Source: Polyangium sp. 15x6
GTDB taxonomy: Bacteria > Myxococcota_A > Polyangia > Polyangiales > Polyangiaceae
Assembly: GCF_029960785.1 (NCBI RefSeq)
Contig: NZ_JASBQE010000061.1
Span: 1-64,000 of the forward strand
Length of the DNA: 64,000 nt
Reading direction: 5' to 3'
A program made the position numbers and the translations under genes. Numbering within the stretch: position 1 is the first letter of the stretch; each line of letters opens with the position of its first letter. The notes under the pieces were generated by a model. The model was given only the letters and a program-made list of their open reading frames with translations. It had not been told where the DNA came from and did no database searches. This document shows positions 8,679 through 17,617 of the stretch, piece by piece.

Positions 8679-11600
8679 TCAGGCTGGGAGCGAGAGTGCT
8701 TCCTCCACCCACGCGCGCGCCTTCGCGGCGAGCGCGGACAGGCGCTCGGCGTCCCACATCGCGCGTGGCAGCAGCATCTCGCGGCGGTTCATGGTGTTCC
8801 TCGTGTCGAAGAGCTCGCAGAAGGACAGGAGCGCGAGGGCCTTCCGGAATCGATCCACCGGCGCGCCCTCGTCTTGCTCGTGTAGATACGCCTCTGCGAG
8901 CCGCGCCATGCTCTGGAGCTCGTTCGCTTCCCAGAGGAGGGGGACGTCGAGGAGCCGCTGCGCCGCGCCTGCGTCCCCTCGCGCGAGCGCCTCGTCTGCG
9001 GCGACGACGATACGCAGGTAGTCCCGCGTCAGGGCTTGCGTGGGCGTCCATGACCTCTCCTCCGAGAGCGGCACGCAGAGCGGGATGAGCACCTCGGGCT
9101 CGCACTTGCCTTCCTCGCATGCGGCCGAGCGATCGAGCTCGACGAGCGCCGCCTCCGGTTCGTCGAGCATCATCAGCGTGATCCCGCGCATGTGGTGAAG
9201 GTGCTTGGCCTCCGCGGGCTCGCGGAAGCGCGAAGGATCGACCCCTGCGAGGTGATCCAGCACCTCGCGCCACCGTCCGGCGATGGCGAGCGACCGGCTG
9301 TGTCCCAGCCGGATCCTTGGATGATCGGGGAACCGATCGCATCCAAGCGCGTTGACGAACCCTGCGCTCGTCCCCTCGCGGAGACGAAGAAGCGCGTGCT
9401 CGAGTGCCAAGACCTCGTCGGGACCTGCCTTCCGCCGCGCCCACTCGATGCGCCGAGCGATCCCTTGCTTGCTCTCCCGCCGGAGCGCGCGCTCCTCCGC
9501 GACGGCCGCTGCGAGATTTTTCCCCGTGGGCTTGTGGCAGTCGAGGTGCTTCGCGTGCACCGTGCTCCTGGGCAAGCTCGGGAACTGGAACGCGGCGACG
9601 GCTTCGCCCTCGACGGCCTTCGGGGGCACCGGGCCGAGCGGCACGATCTCGTGGTGATCGTCGTGCGCCACGACCAGCGCCGCGCGCCTCCCGTCGGCGG
9701 TCCCTGCGATCAGCGCCCGCCGGGGCACCCGCACCCGGTACTTGATCGCGAGCCCGTCCTCTCCGTCCTCCAGGCCGAAGAGCAAGCGCCCATCGTCCTC
9801 GAGGTCGAACAGCACGAAGCACATCCCCGTGTCGAGGCTTGCGATCGCCGTCGCTTCGCGCACGGCGTGCACGCCTTCGAACAGACGCATGGGCCGCGCG
9901 CCGTGGGAGTCGATCTCGAAGAAACCCCACCGCGCGGCGCGAGCGTCCTTTGGGCCTTCGGGATCGCTGGTGACGCCGACGATACGCTCACCGTCCGGGG
10001 CTGCGACGACCGAGCGCGCGAGGAGCGCGTCGCTCGGCAACGTGGGGCCAGAGGGCGACCCACGGGAGCCGTAGAAGGTCGTGCGGCCCTCGTCCTTGTC
10101 GTCGTCGAACTGGCAGACGACCACGCGAGGTACCTTCGATCCGACGACCGCGCCCGAGTGGACACGCGTGGCGCGATGCTCGCGGATCTCGCGCGCGAGC
10201 CGCAGGTCCGCGAGATCGTAGACGGAGAGGAGCCGGCGAATGCTGTCTTTCCTGCTGGTCGACAGCGTGTTGAGCCAGAGCCACCGCCCATCCGCGGTGA
10301 CGGTCGCCTCCTCGACGTGCACCTCGGGCAGGACCATCTTGTCGACGTCCTCGAACTCGCGGGTCGGCAGGACCGCGTCACCGTTGCCGAGCACGTTCGA
10401 GCACCACCGCTCGACCGTCCAGTCATCCATGTCGATTTCGAGCAGGCTCGCGCGCTTGCCGGCGAGGAGCAGGCGTCGGTCGCGGATCGCGGCGGCCAAG
10501 AGCTCGATCGGGTTTGGCGTGCGGAGCGTGACGCGCGTGAGGAGCGCTCCCGTCGCCATGTCGATCACGCGGACGAACACCCACGCGTCCCTCGTCTGGG
10601 GGACGATGAGGACGACCTCCTCGCGCCCGTCGCGCATCCGCACGAGCATCGTCTCCCACTTCCACCGCGGCGGGACGCGTGCGTCGTGGAGCTTCGCCGC
10701 CGGGGCTTCGCCTCCCTCGAACGTCTCGACCTGCACCGAGAACTGGCGCCGCACCTCCGCGCGGATCTCCCCGCGCAGGGCTGCGATCCGCGCCGTGTCC
10801 TCGCCCTCCACGCGCGCGGCGAGCTCTTCACACACGGCGAGCGCGCGCAACGTATCCCCCTCGCGCCGGAGCTCTGCGATCGACGCCGCGAGCGTTTGCC
10901 GTTCGAGCTTGCGCTGCACCTCCGTGCGAAACCGATCGAAGACCGAGGCCTCCTCCTCCGGCAGATCCTTTCGTTGCACCTCGCCGAGGATCTTGCTCGC
11001 CTGCGCCGTATCGCCTTCCTCCATCACCCGCCGCGCCGCCTCGACCCGCCCCGTCGCCACGCGCCGACGTTCCTCCGCGATCGCGGCCTGCGCTCGCTTT
11101 CGTACGTCCTCCGCAGGACCGAATCCTTGCAGCACCTTCGCGTGTCCGTCGACGAGCTCCATCGCTGCCTCCGGCGCTCGCTCGGCGATCTCCGCGGCGC
11201 GGTGGAGCGCGACGATCGCGGCCACCGCCGGCTTCACCTTCGCGCCCTCGCCGGGCGGCGTGACGGCATCCATCCACGCGAGGAGCTTCGATCCCGCGTG
11301 CTCCTTCACCTGGATGCGCCCTGCTGCGGGGAGCGCGGCGTACGCGGCGAGCCCCTCGGCGAGCGCGCCCGCGCCGATCATCTCGGCGATCGACGCGGCG
11401 TGCGCTTCGTCTTCCCGCGCTCGGGCCTCGGCGAGCTTCGCGGCGATCCGTCGTTCGGCGGGCGCCGCCTCGTGCTCCGGCAGCCCGAGGCCCTTCGCCG
11501 CTTCGAGCAGCGCGACGGCTTGCACGGTCTCCCCCTGATCGAGCGCATCGTGCGCGTCGTCGAGCTTTCGCCGCGCCTCGTCTCGCTTCTTTTGCTCCTC

Positions 11601-12629
11601 GACACCACGGAGGATCCTCCGGGCGACCTCGCTCTCCGGGTGATCCGCGAGGATCTCGCGGGCTCGTTCTTCCGCCCCGCGGAGATCACCCTCCGCGAAG
11701 AGCCGTGACGCCTCCGCTTCTGCGGGACCTCGCGTCGCGGCCCGCGCCTTCGCGAGCGCGCTCGTGAGGCTGGCGAGCTCCGGGTGTGTGGCGTCCATGG
11801 CTCGTGCCCGCGCGAGATCGTCCGCGGAGACGGCGAGATTTCCCGCCGTGAGCGCGCCTCTCGCGAGCGCCACGAAGATCTCGGCGAGGCGCGCCGGTGG
11901 AGCCTTCGCGTTCGCGGCCGGAAGCAGACGAAGGGCGCGGGCGCGGTCGTCGAGCCTCGCGGCGGCGAGCGCGAGGAGCAGACGCACGTGCACATCGGCA
12001 AGCGTCTCCGCGGGGAGCGTCTCGCCGAGCTCGAGCGCATCCGCGTCGACGCCGAGCGTGGTCACGAGCAGCGAGAGCAGCGCGCTCGCGGCTCGTGCGT
12101 CACCGCCGCTCCGGGCGAGCGCCTCTTCGAGGTGGTTCCGCGCGAGCTCGTAGTCGTACTCCGCGAGCGCATCCTCGGCCGCGCGGAGCAGATCCGGCAC
12201 GGCCTCGCCCGCGCGGCTGCCTTCGTGCGGCCGTGGCGTGGTTTTTCGCGGCGCTTCGGGGGTCGGGATCGCAGGGGATGAGGCCGTGTCGATCACGCGC
12301 TGGACGAAGGAGCGCGCATCGTCGTCGAGCTCCGCGATGACGGCGTGGCAGGCGTCGAGGCCCGAGGGACGATGGTGGAGGAGGACGACGCCGGGCTGAT
12401 CGGGCTCGGGGCGGATCTCGATGTCGTCGCGAAAGTGCGTGACGAGCACGCTCTGGAGGCGGCTCTTCAGGGCATACCGCCGCGCCGTCTCGCGCCGATC
12501 GAGGCCGAGGTCGGTGGGGTTGACGTCGCGGATCAGGGCGACGAGCTCTCGCGCGTCGGGGCGTACCCGGCCGGCGATGACGTCTTCGGGGTCGAGCGAG
12601 GCGCCTCGCTTCTTCTTGTCCTTGGCCAT
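8679..12629 (-). CDS. Large TPR protein with beta-propeller-like middle region
   Basis: 1316 residues. ATG at 12629 (MAKDKKKRG) chosen; a slightly longer frame exists. No signal peptide, so probably cytoplasmic. Residues ~140-600 consist of Ala/Glu/Arg-rich helical repeats typical of tetratricopeptide arrays (for example LFAEGDLRGAEERAREILADHPES). Residues ~630-1010 switch to beta-rich sequence with repeated 'DG R..V' and aromatic turns, suggestive of a propeller. Residues ~1060-1316 return to TPR-like helices. Function unknown; TPR plus propeller suggests a scaffold. It is separated from asd by a 21-bp repeat array upstream. Confidence 0.85.
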   Translation of the reverse strand: MAKDKKKRGASLDPEDVIAGRVRPDARELVALIRDVNPTDLGLDRRETARRYALKSRLQSVLVTHFRDDIEIRPEPDQPGVVLLHHRPSGLDACHAVIAELDDDARSFVQRVIDTASSPAIPTPEAPRKTTPRPHEGSRAGEAVPDLLRAAEDALAEYDYELARNHLEEALARSGGDARAASALLSLLVTTLGVDADALELGETLPAETLADVHVRLLLALAAARLDDRARALRLLPAANAKAPPARLAEIFVALARGALTAGNLAVSADDLARARAMDATHPELASLTSALAKARAATRGPAEAEASRLFAEGDLRGAEERAREILADHPESEVARRILRGVEEQKKRDEARRKLDDAHDALDQGETVQAVALLEAAKGLGLPEHEAAPAERRIAAKLAEARAREDEAHAASIAEMIGAGALAEGLAAYAALPAAGRIQVKEHAGSKLLAWMDAVTPPGEGAKVKPAVAAIVALHRAAEIAERAPEAAMELVDGHAKVLQGFGPAEDVRKRAQAAIAEERRRVATGRVEAARRVMEEGDTAQASKILGEVQRKDLPEEEASVFDRFRTEVQRKLERQTLAASIAELRREGDTLRALAVCEELAARVEGEDTARIAALRGEIRAEVRRQFSVQVETFEGGEAPAAKLHDARVPPRWKWETMLVRMRDGREEVVLIVPQTRDAWVFVRVIDMATGALLTRVTLRTPNPIELLAAAIRDRRLLLAGKRASLLEIDMDDWTVERWCSNVLGNGDAVLPTREFEDVDKMVLPEVHVEEATVTADGRWLWLNTLSTSRKDSIRRLLSVYDLADLRLAREIREHRATRVHSGAVVGSKVPRVVVCQFDDDKDEGRTTFYGSRGSPSGPTLPSDALLARSVVAAPDGERIVGVTSDPEGPKDARAARWGFFEIDSHGARPMRLFEGVHAVREATAIASLDTGMCFVLFDLEDDGRLLFGLEDGEDGLAIKYRVRVPRRALIAGTADGRRAALVVAHDDHHEIVPLGPVPPKAVEGEAVAAFQFPSLPRSTVHAKHLDCHKPTGKNLAAAVAEERALRRESKQGIARRIEWARRKAGPDEVLALEHALLRLREGTSAGFVNALGCDRFPDHPRIRLGHSRSLAIAGRWREVLDHLAGVDPSRFREPAEAKHLHHMRGITLMMLDEPEAALVELDRSAACEEGKCEPEVLIPLCVPLSEERSWTPTQALTRDYLRIVVAADEALARGDAGAAQRLLDVPLLWEANELQSMARLAEAYLHEQDEGAPVDRFRKALALLSFCELFDTRNTMNRREMLLPRAMWDAERLSALAAKARAWVEEALSLPA

Positions 12630-12876
12630 GGGCGTGGGGGGACGGCGTGCCGTTCGGACCATCGGAGGTCCGGACGGGGCGTCGTGTCAAGGGAAGGGAA
12701 GGGGGCCCACGTTGGAATGCTCCCCTCAGCGCGTGGACCGCTCTTCAGGGCGCAGGGGGTGGTCCCGAAGCCCCGGAGAGCCTGCACGTCGCGCTCCGGG
12801 CTACGTGGGACGAAAAAGCAATCGCGTGGGAAGGTCGCGCGGGCCTGCATGAGGCAACGGCACACGCCCGGGGAGC

Positions 12877-12981
12877 GAAATGCTTTTCCGTGGGAGTGAA
12901 ATGCTTTTCCGTGGGAGTGAAATGCTTTTCCGTGGGAGCGAACCGCACTTCCGTAGGAGCGAACCGCACTTCCGTAGGAAG
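12877..12981. repeat. 21-bp tandem repeat array A, five units
   Basis: Three near-identical units beginning gaaatgcttttccgtgg and two beginning gaaccgcacttccgtagg, each exactly 21 bp (starts 12877, 12898, 12919, 12940, 12961). The shared core is TTCCGTRGGAG. The length is a multiple of three so all frames stay open, giving false heptapeptide repeats. It lies in the gap between the 3' end of asd and the start of the TPR gene. Apart from this array and the asd terminator, I see nothing else in 12630-13094. Confidence 0.9.
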
Positions 12982-13049
12982 GTAGGCGTGTGATGTAGCT
13001 TTCTTTACTCGGACCGGTGGGAAGCTCGCTCGAACGTGTCGGAAGGAAC

Positions 13050-13082
13050 GGCAGGGCCGCAGGAACGATCCGCGGCCCTGCC
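13050..13082 (-). terminator. Probable terminator of asd
   Basis: Perfect 11-bp inverted repeat ggcagggccgc/gcggccctgcc with an 11-nt loop, just downstream of the asd stop on the minus strand, followed in that direction by a moderately T-rich gttccttcc. Confidence 0.65.
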
Positions 13083-13094
13083 CTCCCGGCCCCC

Positions 13095-14099
13095 TCAGCC
13101 GACGAGCCGCTCCGCGATCTGCACCGCGTTCAGCGCCGCGCCCTTCCGCAGGTTGTCCGCGACGATCCACAGGTTGAGCGCCCCCGGCACCGCGAGGTCG
13201 TCGCGCACGCGGCCGACGAAGACGTCGTCCGTGCCGGCCGCCTCGCGCGGCTGCGGGTGGTTGCCGGGCGCGTAGGGCTCGTCGAAGAGGCGGACGCCTG
13301 GGGCCCGGCGCAAAAGCTCGCGCGCCTCGGTCGCCGTCATCGGGCGGTGGAACTGCGCGTGCACGGCCTCGCTGTGGCCCGTGACGACCGGGACGCGCAC
13401 CGTCGTCGGCGTCACGCCGATCTCGGGATCGCCCAGGATCTTGCGCGTCTCGTTCACCATCTTGAGCTCCTCCTCCGACCAGTCGGGCAGGCTCCCGGTC
13501 TTCCAGTCCATGAGGAGGTTGCCCGCGAGCGAGCCCGGGAAGATCTTGGCCGTGGGCTCGGCGCCGGCCGCGAGCTCGCGCGTCTGCGAGATGAGCTCGT
13601 CCATCGCCGCGTGGCCCTTGCCGCTCGCGGCCTGGTACGTGGAGACGACGACGTGCTTGAGCCGCGCCGCGGCGTGCAGCGGCCCGAGCGCGACGACCAT
13701 CTGGATCGTGCTGCAGTTCGGGTTCGCGATGATGCCCTTCGGGCGGTTCTTCGCGGCGTCCATGTTCACCTCGGGCACGACGAGGGGGCAGTCCGGATCC
13801 GCGCGCCACGCGCTCGAGTTGTCGATGACCACCGCGCCGCGCGCGGCCGCGAGCGGCGCGAGCTCGCGCGCGGCGGCGGCGCCGGCGCTGAAGAGCGCGA
13901 TGTCCACGCCGTCGAAGGCCTCGGCGCACGCGAGCTTCACTTCGAGCTCGCCGCCGCGGAAGGGGACACGGCTCCCCGCGGAGCGCGCCGAGGCGAGGGC
14001 GCGCACTTCGGTCGCCGGAAAGCGCCGAAGCTCCAGGGTCCGCAACATCTCCCGCCCCACCACGCCCGTGGCGCCCACGACAGCAACGACGCACGACAT
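13095..14099 (-). CDS. asd: Aspartate-semialdehyde dehydrogenase
   Basis: 334 residues, normal length for the family. Reduces L-aspartyl-4-phosphate to aspartate semialdehyde with NADPH, feeding lysine/diaminopimelate, threonine and methionine synthesis. The N-terminus MSCVVAVVGATGVVG is the dinucleotide-binding glycine loop; NPNCSTIQ places the catalytic cysteine at 129; later ..PVVTGHSEAVHAQF and a C-terminal DDVFVGRVR..LNLWIVADNLRKGAA are typical. The start at 14099 is set by the Rossmann loop; an upstream in-frame start would add 12 residues. Single gene followed by a hairpin terminator. Confidence 0.97.
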   Translation of the reverse strand: MSCVVAVVGATGVVGREMLRTLELRRFPATEVRALASARSAGSRVPFRGGELEVKLACAEAFDGVDIALFSAGAAAARELAPLAAARGAVVIDNSSAWRADPDCPLVVPEVNMDAAKNRPKGIIANPNCSTIQMVVALGPLHAAARLKHVVVSTYQAASGKGHAAMDELISQTRELAAGAEPTAKIFPGSLAGNLLMDWKTGSLPDWSEEELKMVNETRKILGDPEIGVTPTTVRVPVVTGHSEAVHAQFHRPMTATEARELLRRAPGVRLFDEPYAPGNHPQPREAAGTDDVFVGRVRDDLAVPGALNLWIVADNLRKGAALNAVQIAERLVG

Positions 14100-14178
14100 G
14101 TGCCCGCTATAGCGCCCGGCGCGCGGTCCGCGCAAGAACGCTGCGCCTCGGCGAGCCGCGCGCTAGCATGCTTGCGTG

Positions 14179-17100
14179 ATGCGAGGCTCCTCCCGCGTTT
14201 CGACGTGCCTCCTCGCGCTTCTCGCGCTCGCGCCGCTCACGTCGCTCACCGCGACAGGCTGCAAACCCGGCGCCTCGGGTCGCGCGGTGCAGGGGGCTCC
14301 TGCTCCCGCGGCGAACGCTGCGGCCGTCCCGGAAAAGCTCGTCCCGATGGTCTCGCCGTCGCGGCTCTTGCCCGACGTGCGCGGCGATCGCGGGTTCGTC
14401 GCGTACGAGGCGGGCGCGCGGCGCGTGCTCGTCGATCGCATGCGGCTCATCGTGTACGAGGACGGGACGACGGAGCGAGCGAACGAGCTCTTGCCGCTCG
14501 GTCACGTGAACGCCGTGGCGCTGCCGAGCCGGCTCGGCGGCGGGTTCGTCTTCCACGCGACCTCGGGCGGCGGCACGCAGCTCTGGCGGGCTTCGTCGTG
14601 GCTCGGAAAGCTGCGGCCGCTCGTGCAGTTCTCGTCGACGACGAGCGAGGTCGTCCCGGGGTTCGACAGGCTCTACCTGCGGCTCACCGCGAACGGAAAG
14701 CTCGTCGCGGTCGATCCCGAGTCGGGCGAGGTGCGTTCGCTCGCGCCGCTTCCGCCGGCCGCGGCGTACGGCGGGCTCGCGTTCGCCGACGGGTTCACGG
14801 GGGTCGTCGACGCCGATCTGCGCGGCGTGCTCGCCACGTTCGACGCGGGCGCGACGTGGAGGCCGCTGAAGCTCCCCGAGCGCCCCGCGGCGATCTCGAT
14901 CGCGGGCGGCGAGCCGACGATGTTCGTGGCAGGCGGGAAGTACGTGCTCGATGCGCGCGGCAACCTGACCTTCCGCGCGAACCAGGTCGCGACGGACGAC
15001 GAAGGCGACGTGACCACGGCGGCCGCGCCGAAAGGCCCGTTCGGGAAGAAGGTGCTGCGCGCGGCCGTGGAGGACGGTTTTCCCGACACGCCGCGCACGG
15101 CCGTCGTCGCGCGGGCCGGGGCGCTCGCGCGCGTGTCGCTCGACAAGGGCACGATCGTCGATCTGAACCTCACGGCGTTCCCCGAGCGCGAGGCGAACTG
15201 CCACGCGGTGCGCCTCGGCGCGTCGTACGGGTTCGTCTGCGGGGAGCGCGAGGGGCCGACGAACGTGTACGCGTTCGTGCCGCCACTCGCGATGCAGAAG
15301 GTGCTCTCGTTCAAGGGTCCGCGGTTCGTGTCGGCGAACGGCGCGGGCGCGCTCGTGGTGCGCGGGACGTGCGGGGACAGCGAGAGCGAGGCGCGAGGGC
15401 CGGGCGCGAAGGCGGCGAGCGCGGCGAGCGACGCGGGCACGCGCGTGTACTGCGTGCGCGCGGCGAGCGGGGCGACGCGCGAGGTGCGGGTGAAGGGGGA
15501 TCTCGGGGTCGAGCGGGTCGTGGCGCTCTCGGACGAGCGGGTCGCGATCCTGGTGCCGCCGCGCGCGGGCAGCACGGGGCAGCTCACGATCCTGAAGGGC
15601 GCGGAGATGACGAACGTGCCGCTCGCGCTGCCGCAGAAGCCGCGCAGCGTGGCGCGCGAGCTCAGGCGCGGGATGTGGCTCGAAGGGTTCGAGGAGCGCG
15701 AGCCCGGCGTGCTCGGCGGCTGGGTCGAGGCAGGCGGGCCGGTGATCGGCGTGCGCGTGAAGCTCGACGGCACGGTGACCGCGGGCGAGGCGCGCGACAA
15801 CGAGAACGGCGTGGTGATCTCGGGTCGGTTCGCGCTGTCGCCGGGCGAGGGCGGGCGCGCGGCGGAGTCGAGCGACGGGGGCATGACGTGGAAGGTCTTC
15901 GATCTGCCCGAGCACGACGTGGAGCCGGGCGACGCGCCGACGCGGGCCTGCGGGCCCGTGGGGTGCGTGCTCGCTGGCTGGATCCGCGTGGGCTGGGGCA
16001 AACCCGCGATCTCGGGGGATCTCGGCTCGGCCGAGGCGCCGCCGTCGCTCTACGTGCCGGTGAAGACGACGCCGACGGTGCGCGTCTCGTGCGCGCCCGT
16101 GGGCAAACCCGTCACCGAGCCGCTCCCGGACAAGCCCGCGAAGAAGGAAGTCGCGGTCGCGCCTCCGCCGCCCGGCATGGGCGGCTTCGGCGGCTTCGGC
16201 GGCTTCGGGCGCATGCCGCCGCAGCCGCAGAAGACGCCCTGGAGCACGTTCCGCAACCTGCCCGCGCCGACGCTGGAGAAGGACGAGATCGGGATCGACA
16301 ACGGCGCGCCCTACGATCTCGTGAGCCTGCGCGCGTACGCCTGGGGCAAGAAGGGCTCGGACTGGTCGCGGACGGGGCATTTCCTGGTGCGATTCGACGA
16401 TCGCTTCGATCCCGCGGGCGGCGTTCGATCCACGGCGACGAGCGCGCCGCCCTGGCCCGACGAGATACAGGCGGCCGAGGGGATGGGCGTCGGCTCGTAC
16501 CCGCTCGCGTCGTGGGGATCGTTCCTCGATCCGAGCGGCCGTCACGCGCTTTCGCACGTGTGCCGAGGCACGAGCTGCTCGCTGCTCGCGGCGAGCGAGG
16601 GGCAACCGGTGTTGCTTCTGCGCGACGCGGCGGGGCGGACGACGGGGTTCGCGAGGCCGCTGCCGCAGGGCGCGGTGCGCCTCGGCGAGAGCTGGTTTCT
16701 CCTCGTGCAGGGCGTGTCGTACGACACGGTGACGCTGCACCGCGTGGATCTCGGCGTCATGCGCCTGGTGACGTCGTTCTACCGGCCGAGCCCCTCGCGG
16801 TACGCGCTGCCGGAGCCGCCGCGGCTCGTGCGTCGCGCGCTCGGGACGGGTCTCGGGCTTCTCGTGACGAGCATCCCGGATCCAGGCGATCGTTTCGGCG
16901 GGATGTACGTGCACCCGCTCGATCCGGAGACGGGCGCAGTGGGCGAGCCCATCGCGCTCGGCAAGCGAGATCTCGGCGGGATGCTGCCGCCGCGCTGCGC
17001 GGAAGGGCAGGACGGCTGGATCATGGATACGTCGCTCGACGCGTCGCCCGCGGTGGATATCCCAGGCGGGCGGGCCGCGCTCGACTCGATCGAGATGCGG

Positions 17101-17286
17101 CTGCGTGTCGATCCAGGATCGGTGTGCGTGGAGGGGATCGCAGCGCGTCTCGACGGGACATTCGTGCCAGACAAGGAGGCGAAGGCGTCGCCCGCAGAAA
17201 AACCGTCGCCGGCCGGGGCGGTGCCGCTCGCAGCGACGGAGCGATCGACGGGGCGGCGGTGGAACTTCGCCTGCAGTCGGCGCTGA
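14179..17286 (+). CDS. Large lipoprotein with Asp-box/propeller-like repeats
   Basis: 1035 residues. The signal ends in lipobox LTATGC. Two S/F-x-D-x-G-x-T-W Asp-box-like motifs (FDAGATWRPL near 215, SSDGGMTWKVF near 565) and many DG/VDPESGEV turns suggest beta-propeller folding as in BNR-repeat proteins. A Gly/Phe-rich insertion (GMGGFGGFGGFGRMPP) lies near 670. Cysteine pairs (RACGPVGC, VCRGTSC) suit an exported protein. ATG at 14179 is preferred over the adjacent GTG at 14176. No enzymatic motif seen; surface binding is only an inference. Confidence 0.85.
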   Translation: MRGSSRVSTCLLALLALAPLTSLTATGCKPGASGRAVQGAPAPAANAAAVPEKLVPMVSPSRLLPDVRGDRGFVAYEAGARRVLVDRMRLIVYEDGTTERANELLPLGHVNAVALPSRLGGGFVFHATSGGGTQLWRASSWLGKLRPLVQFSSTTSEVVPGFDRLYLRLTANGKLVAVDPESGEVRSLAPLPPAAAYGGLAFADGFTGVVDADLRGVLATFDAGATWRPLKLPERPAAISIAGGEPTMFVAGGKYVLDARGNLTFRANQVATDDEGDVTTAAAPKGPFGKKVLRAAVEDGFPDTPRTAVVARAGALARVSLDKGTIVDLNLTAFPEREANCHAVRLGASYGFVCGEREGPTNVYAFVPPLAMQKVLSFKGPRFVSANGAGALVVRGTCGDSESEARGPGAKAASAASDAGTRVYCVRAASGATREVRVKGDLGVERVVALSDERVAILVPPRAGSTGQLTILKGAEMTNVPLALPQKPRSVARELRRGMWLEGFEEREPGVLGGWVEAGGPVIGVRVKLDGTVTAGEARDNENGVVISGRFALSPGEGGRAAESSDGGMTWKVFDLPEHDVEPGDAPTRACGPVGCVLAGWIRVGWGKPAISGDLGSAEAPPSLYVPVKTTPTVRVSCAPVGKPVTEPLPDKPAKKEVAVAPPPPGMGGFGGFGGFGRMPPQPQKTPWSTFRNLPAPTLEKDEIGIDNGAPYDLVSLRAYAWGKKGSDWSRTGHFLVRFDDRFDPAGGVRSTATSAPPWPDEIQAAEGMGVGSYPLASWGSFLDPSGRHALSHVCRGTSCSLLAASEGQPVLLLRDAAGRTTGFARPLPQGAVRLGESWFLLVQGVSYDTVTLHRVDLGVMRLVTSFYRPSPSRYALPEPPRLVRRALGTGLGLLVTSIPDPGDRFGGMYVHPLDPETGAVGEPIALGKRDLGGMLPPRCAEGQDGWIMDTSLDASPAVDIPGGRAALDSIEMRLRVDPGSVCVEGIAARLDGTFVPDKEAKASPAEKPSPAGAVPLAATERSTGRRWNFACSRR

Positions 17287-17291
17287 GGGGA

Positions 17292-17600
17292 GCGTAGCGC
17301 CGGGGTTTCACCCCGGACCCGACGAGGGGTTGTCCACCCCTCGACCCGGACCAGCGCAAGCGCTGGACCCGGGGCGACAGCGCGCGATGCGCGCAGTCGA
17401 CAGGGAAGACGTCCCCAGCACGTACGGCAGCGCTGCTGTCTCGCTGGGCAAGGCCTTCGTGGTCTTGCCACGGCCTCTGTTCGATGAACTGCGCATCGCG
17501 CAGTTCATCGACCCCGAGTCCAGCGCTTGCGCTGGTCCGGGGTGCAGGGGGCGGACAGCCCCCTGCTGGGGTGCGGGGCAAAGCCCCGCGCATGCGCATC
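17292..17600. repeat. Convergent-junction multi-hairpin element, copy R3
   Basis: Fills the 331-nt gap between facing stops. The left arm has ccgggg/ccccgg around 17300-17317, gaggggt/acccctc-type and ccagcgc/gcgctgg (17352-17367) stems, with a diverged fourth stem. The right arm has gatgaactgcgc/gcgcagttcatc (17483-17509), ccagcgc/gcgctgg (17520-17535), cagggggc/gccccctg and cggggc/gccccg. The right arm of R3 is nearly the reverse complement of the left arm of R2, showing the dyad design. The middle ~80 nt differs from the other copies. Confidence 0.88.
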
Positions 17601-17617
17601 CCTGTGACAGCACCCTC

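Noticed and set aside
12877-12981. CRISPR array at the 21-bp repeats
   Set aside because: Units are contiguous with no unique spacers and no cas genes nearby.
13017-17297. A 1426-codon open frame on the plus strand across asd and the Asp-box lipoprotein
   Set aside because: Arg/Gly-rich translation without domains, antisense or out-of-frame to two well-supported genes; an artefact of high GC.
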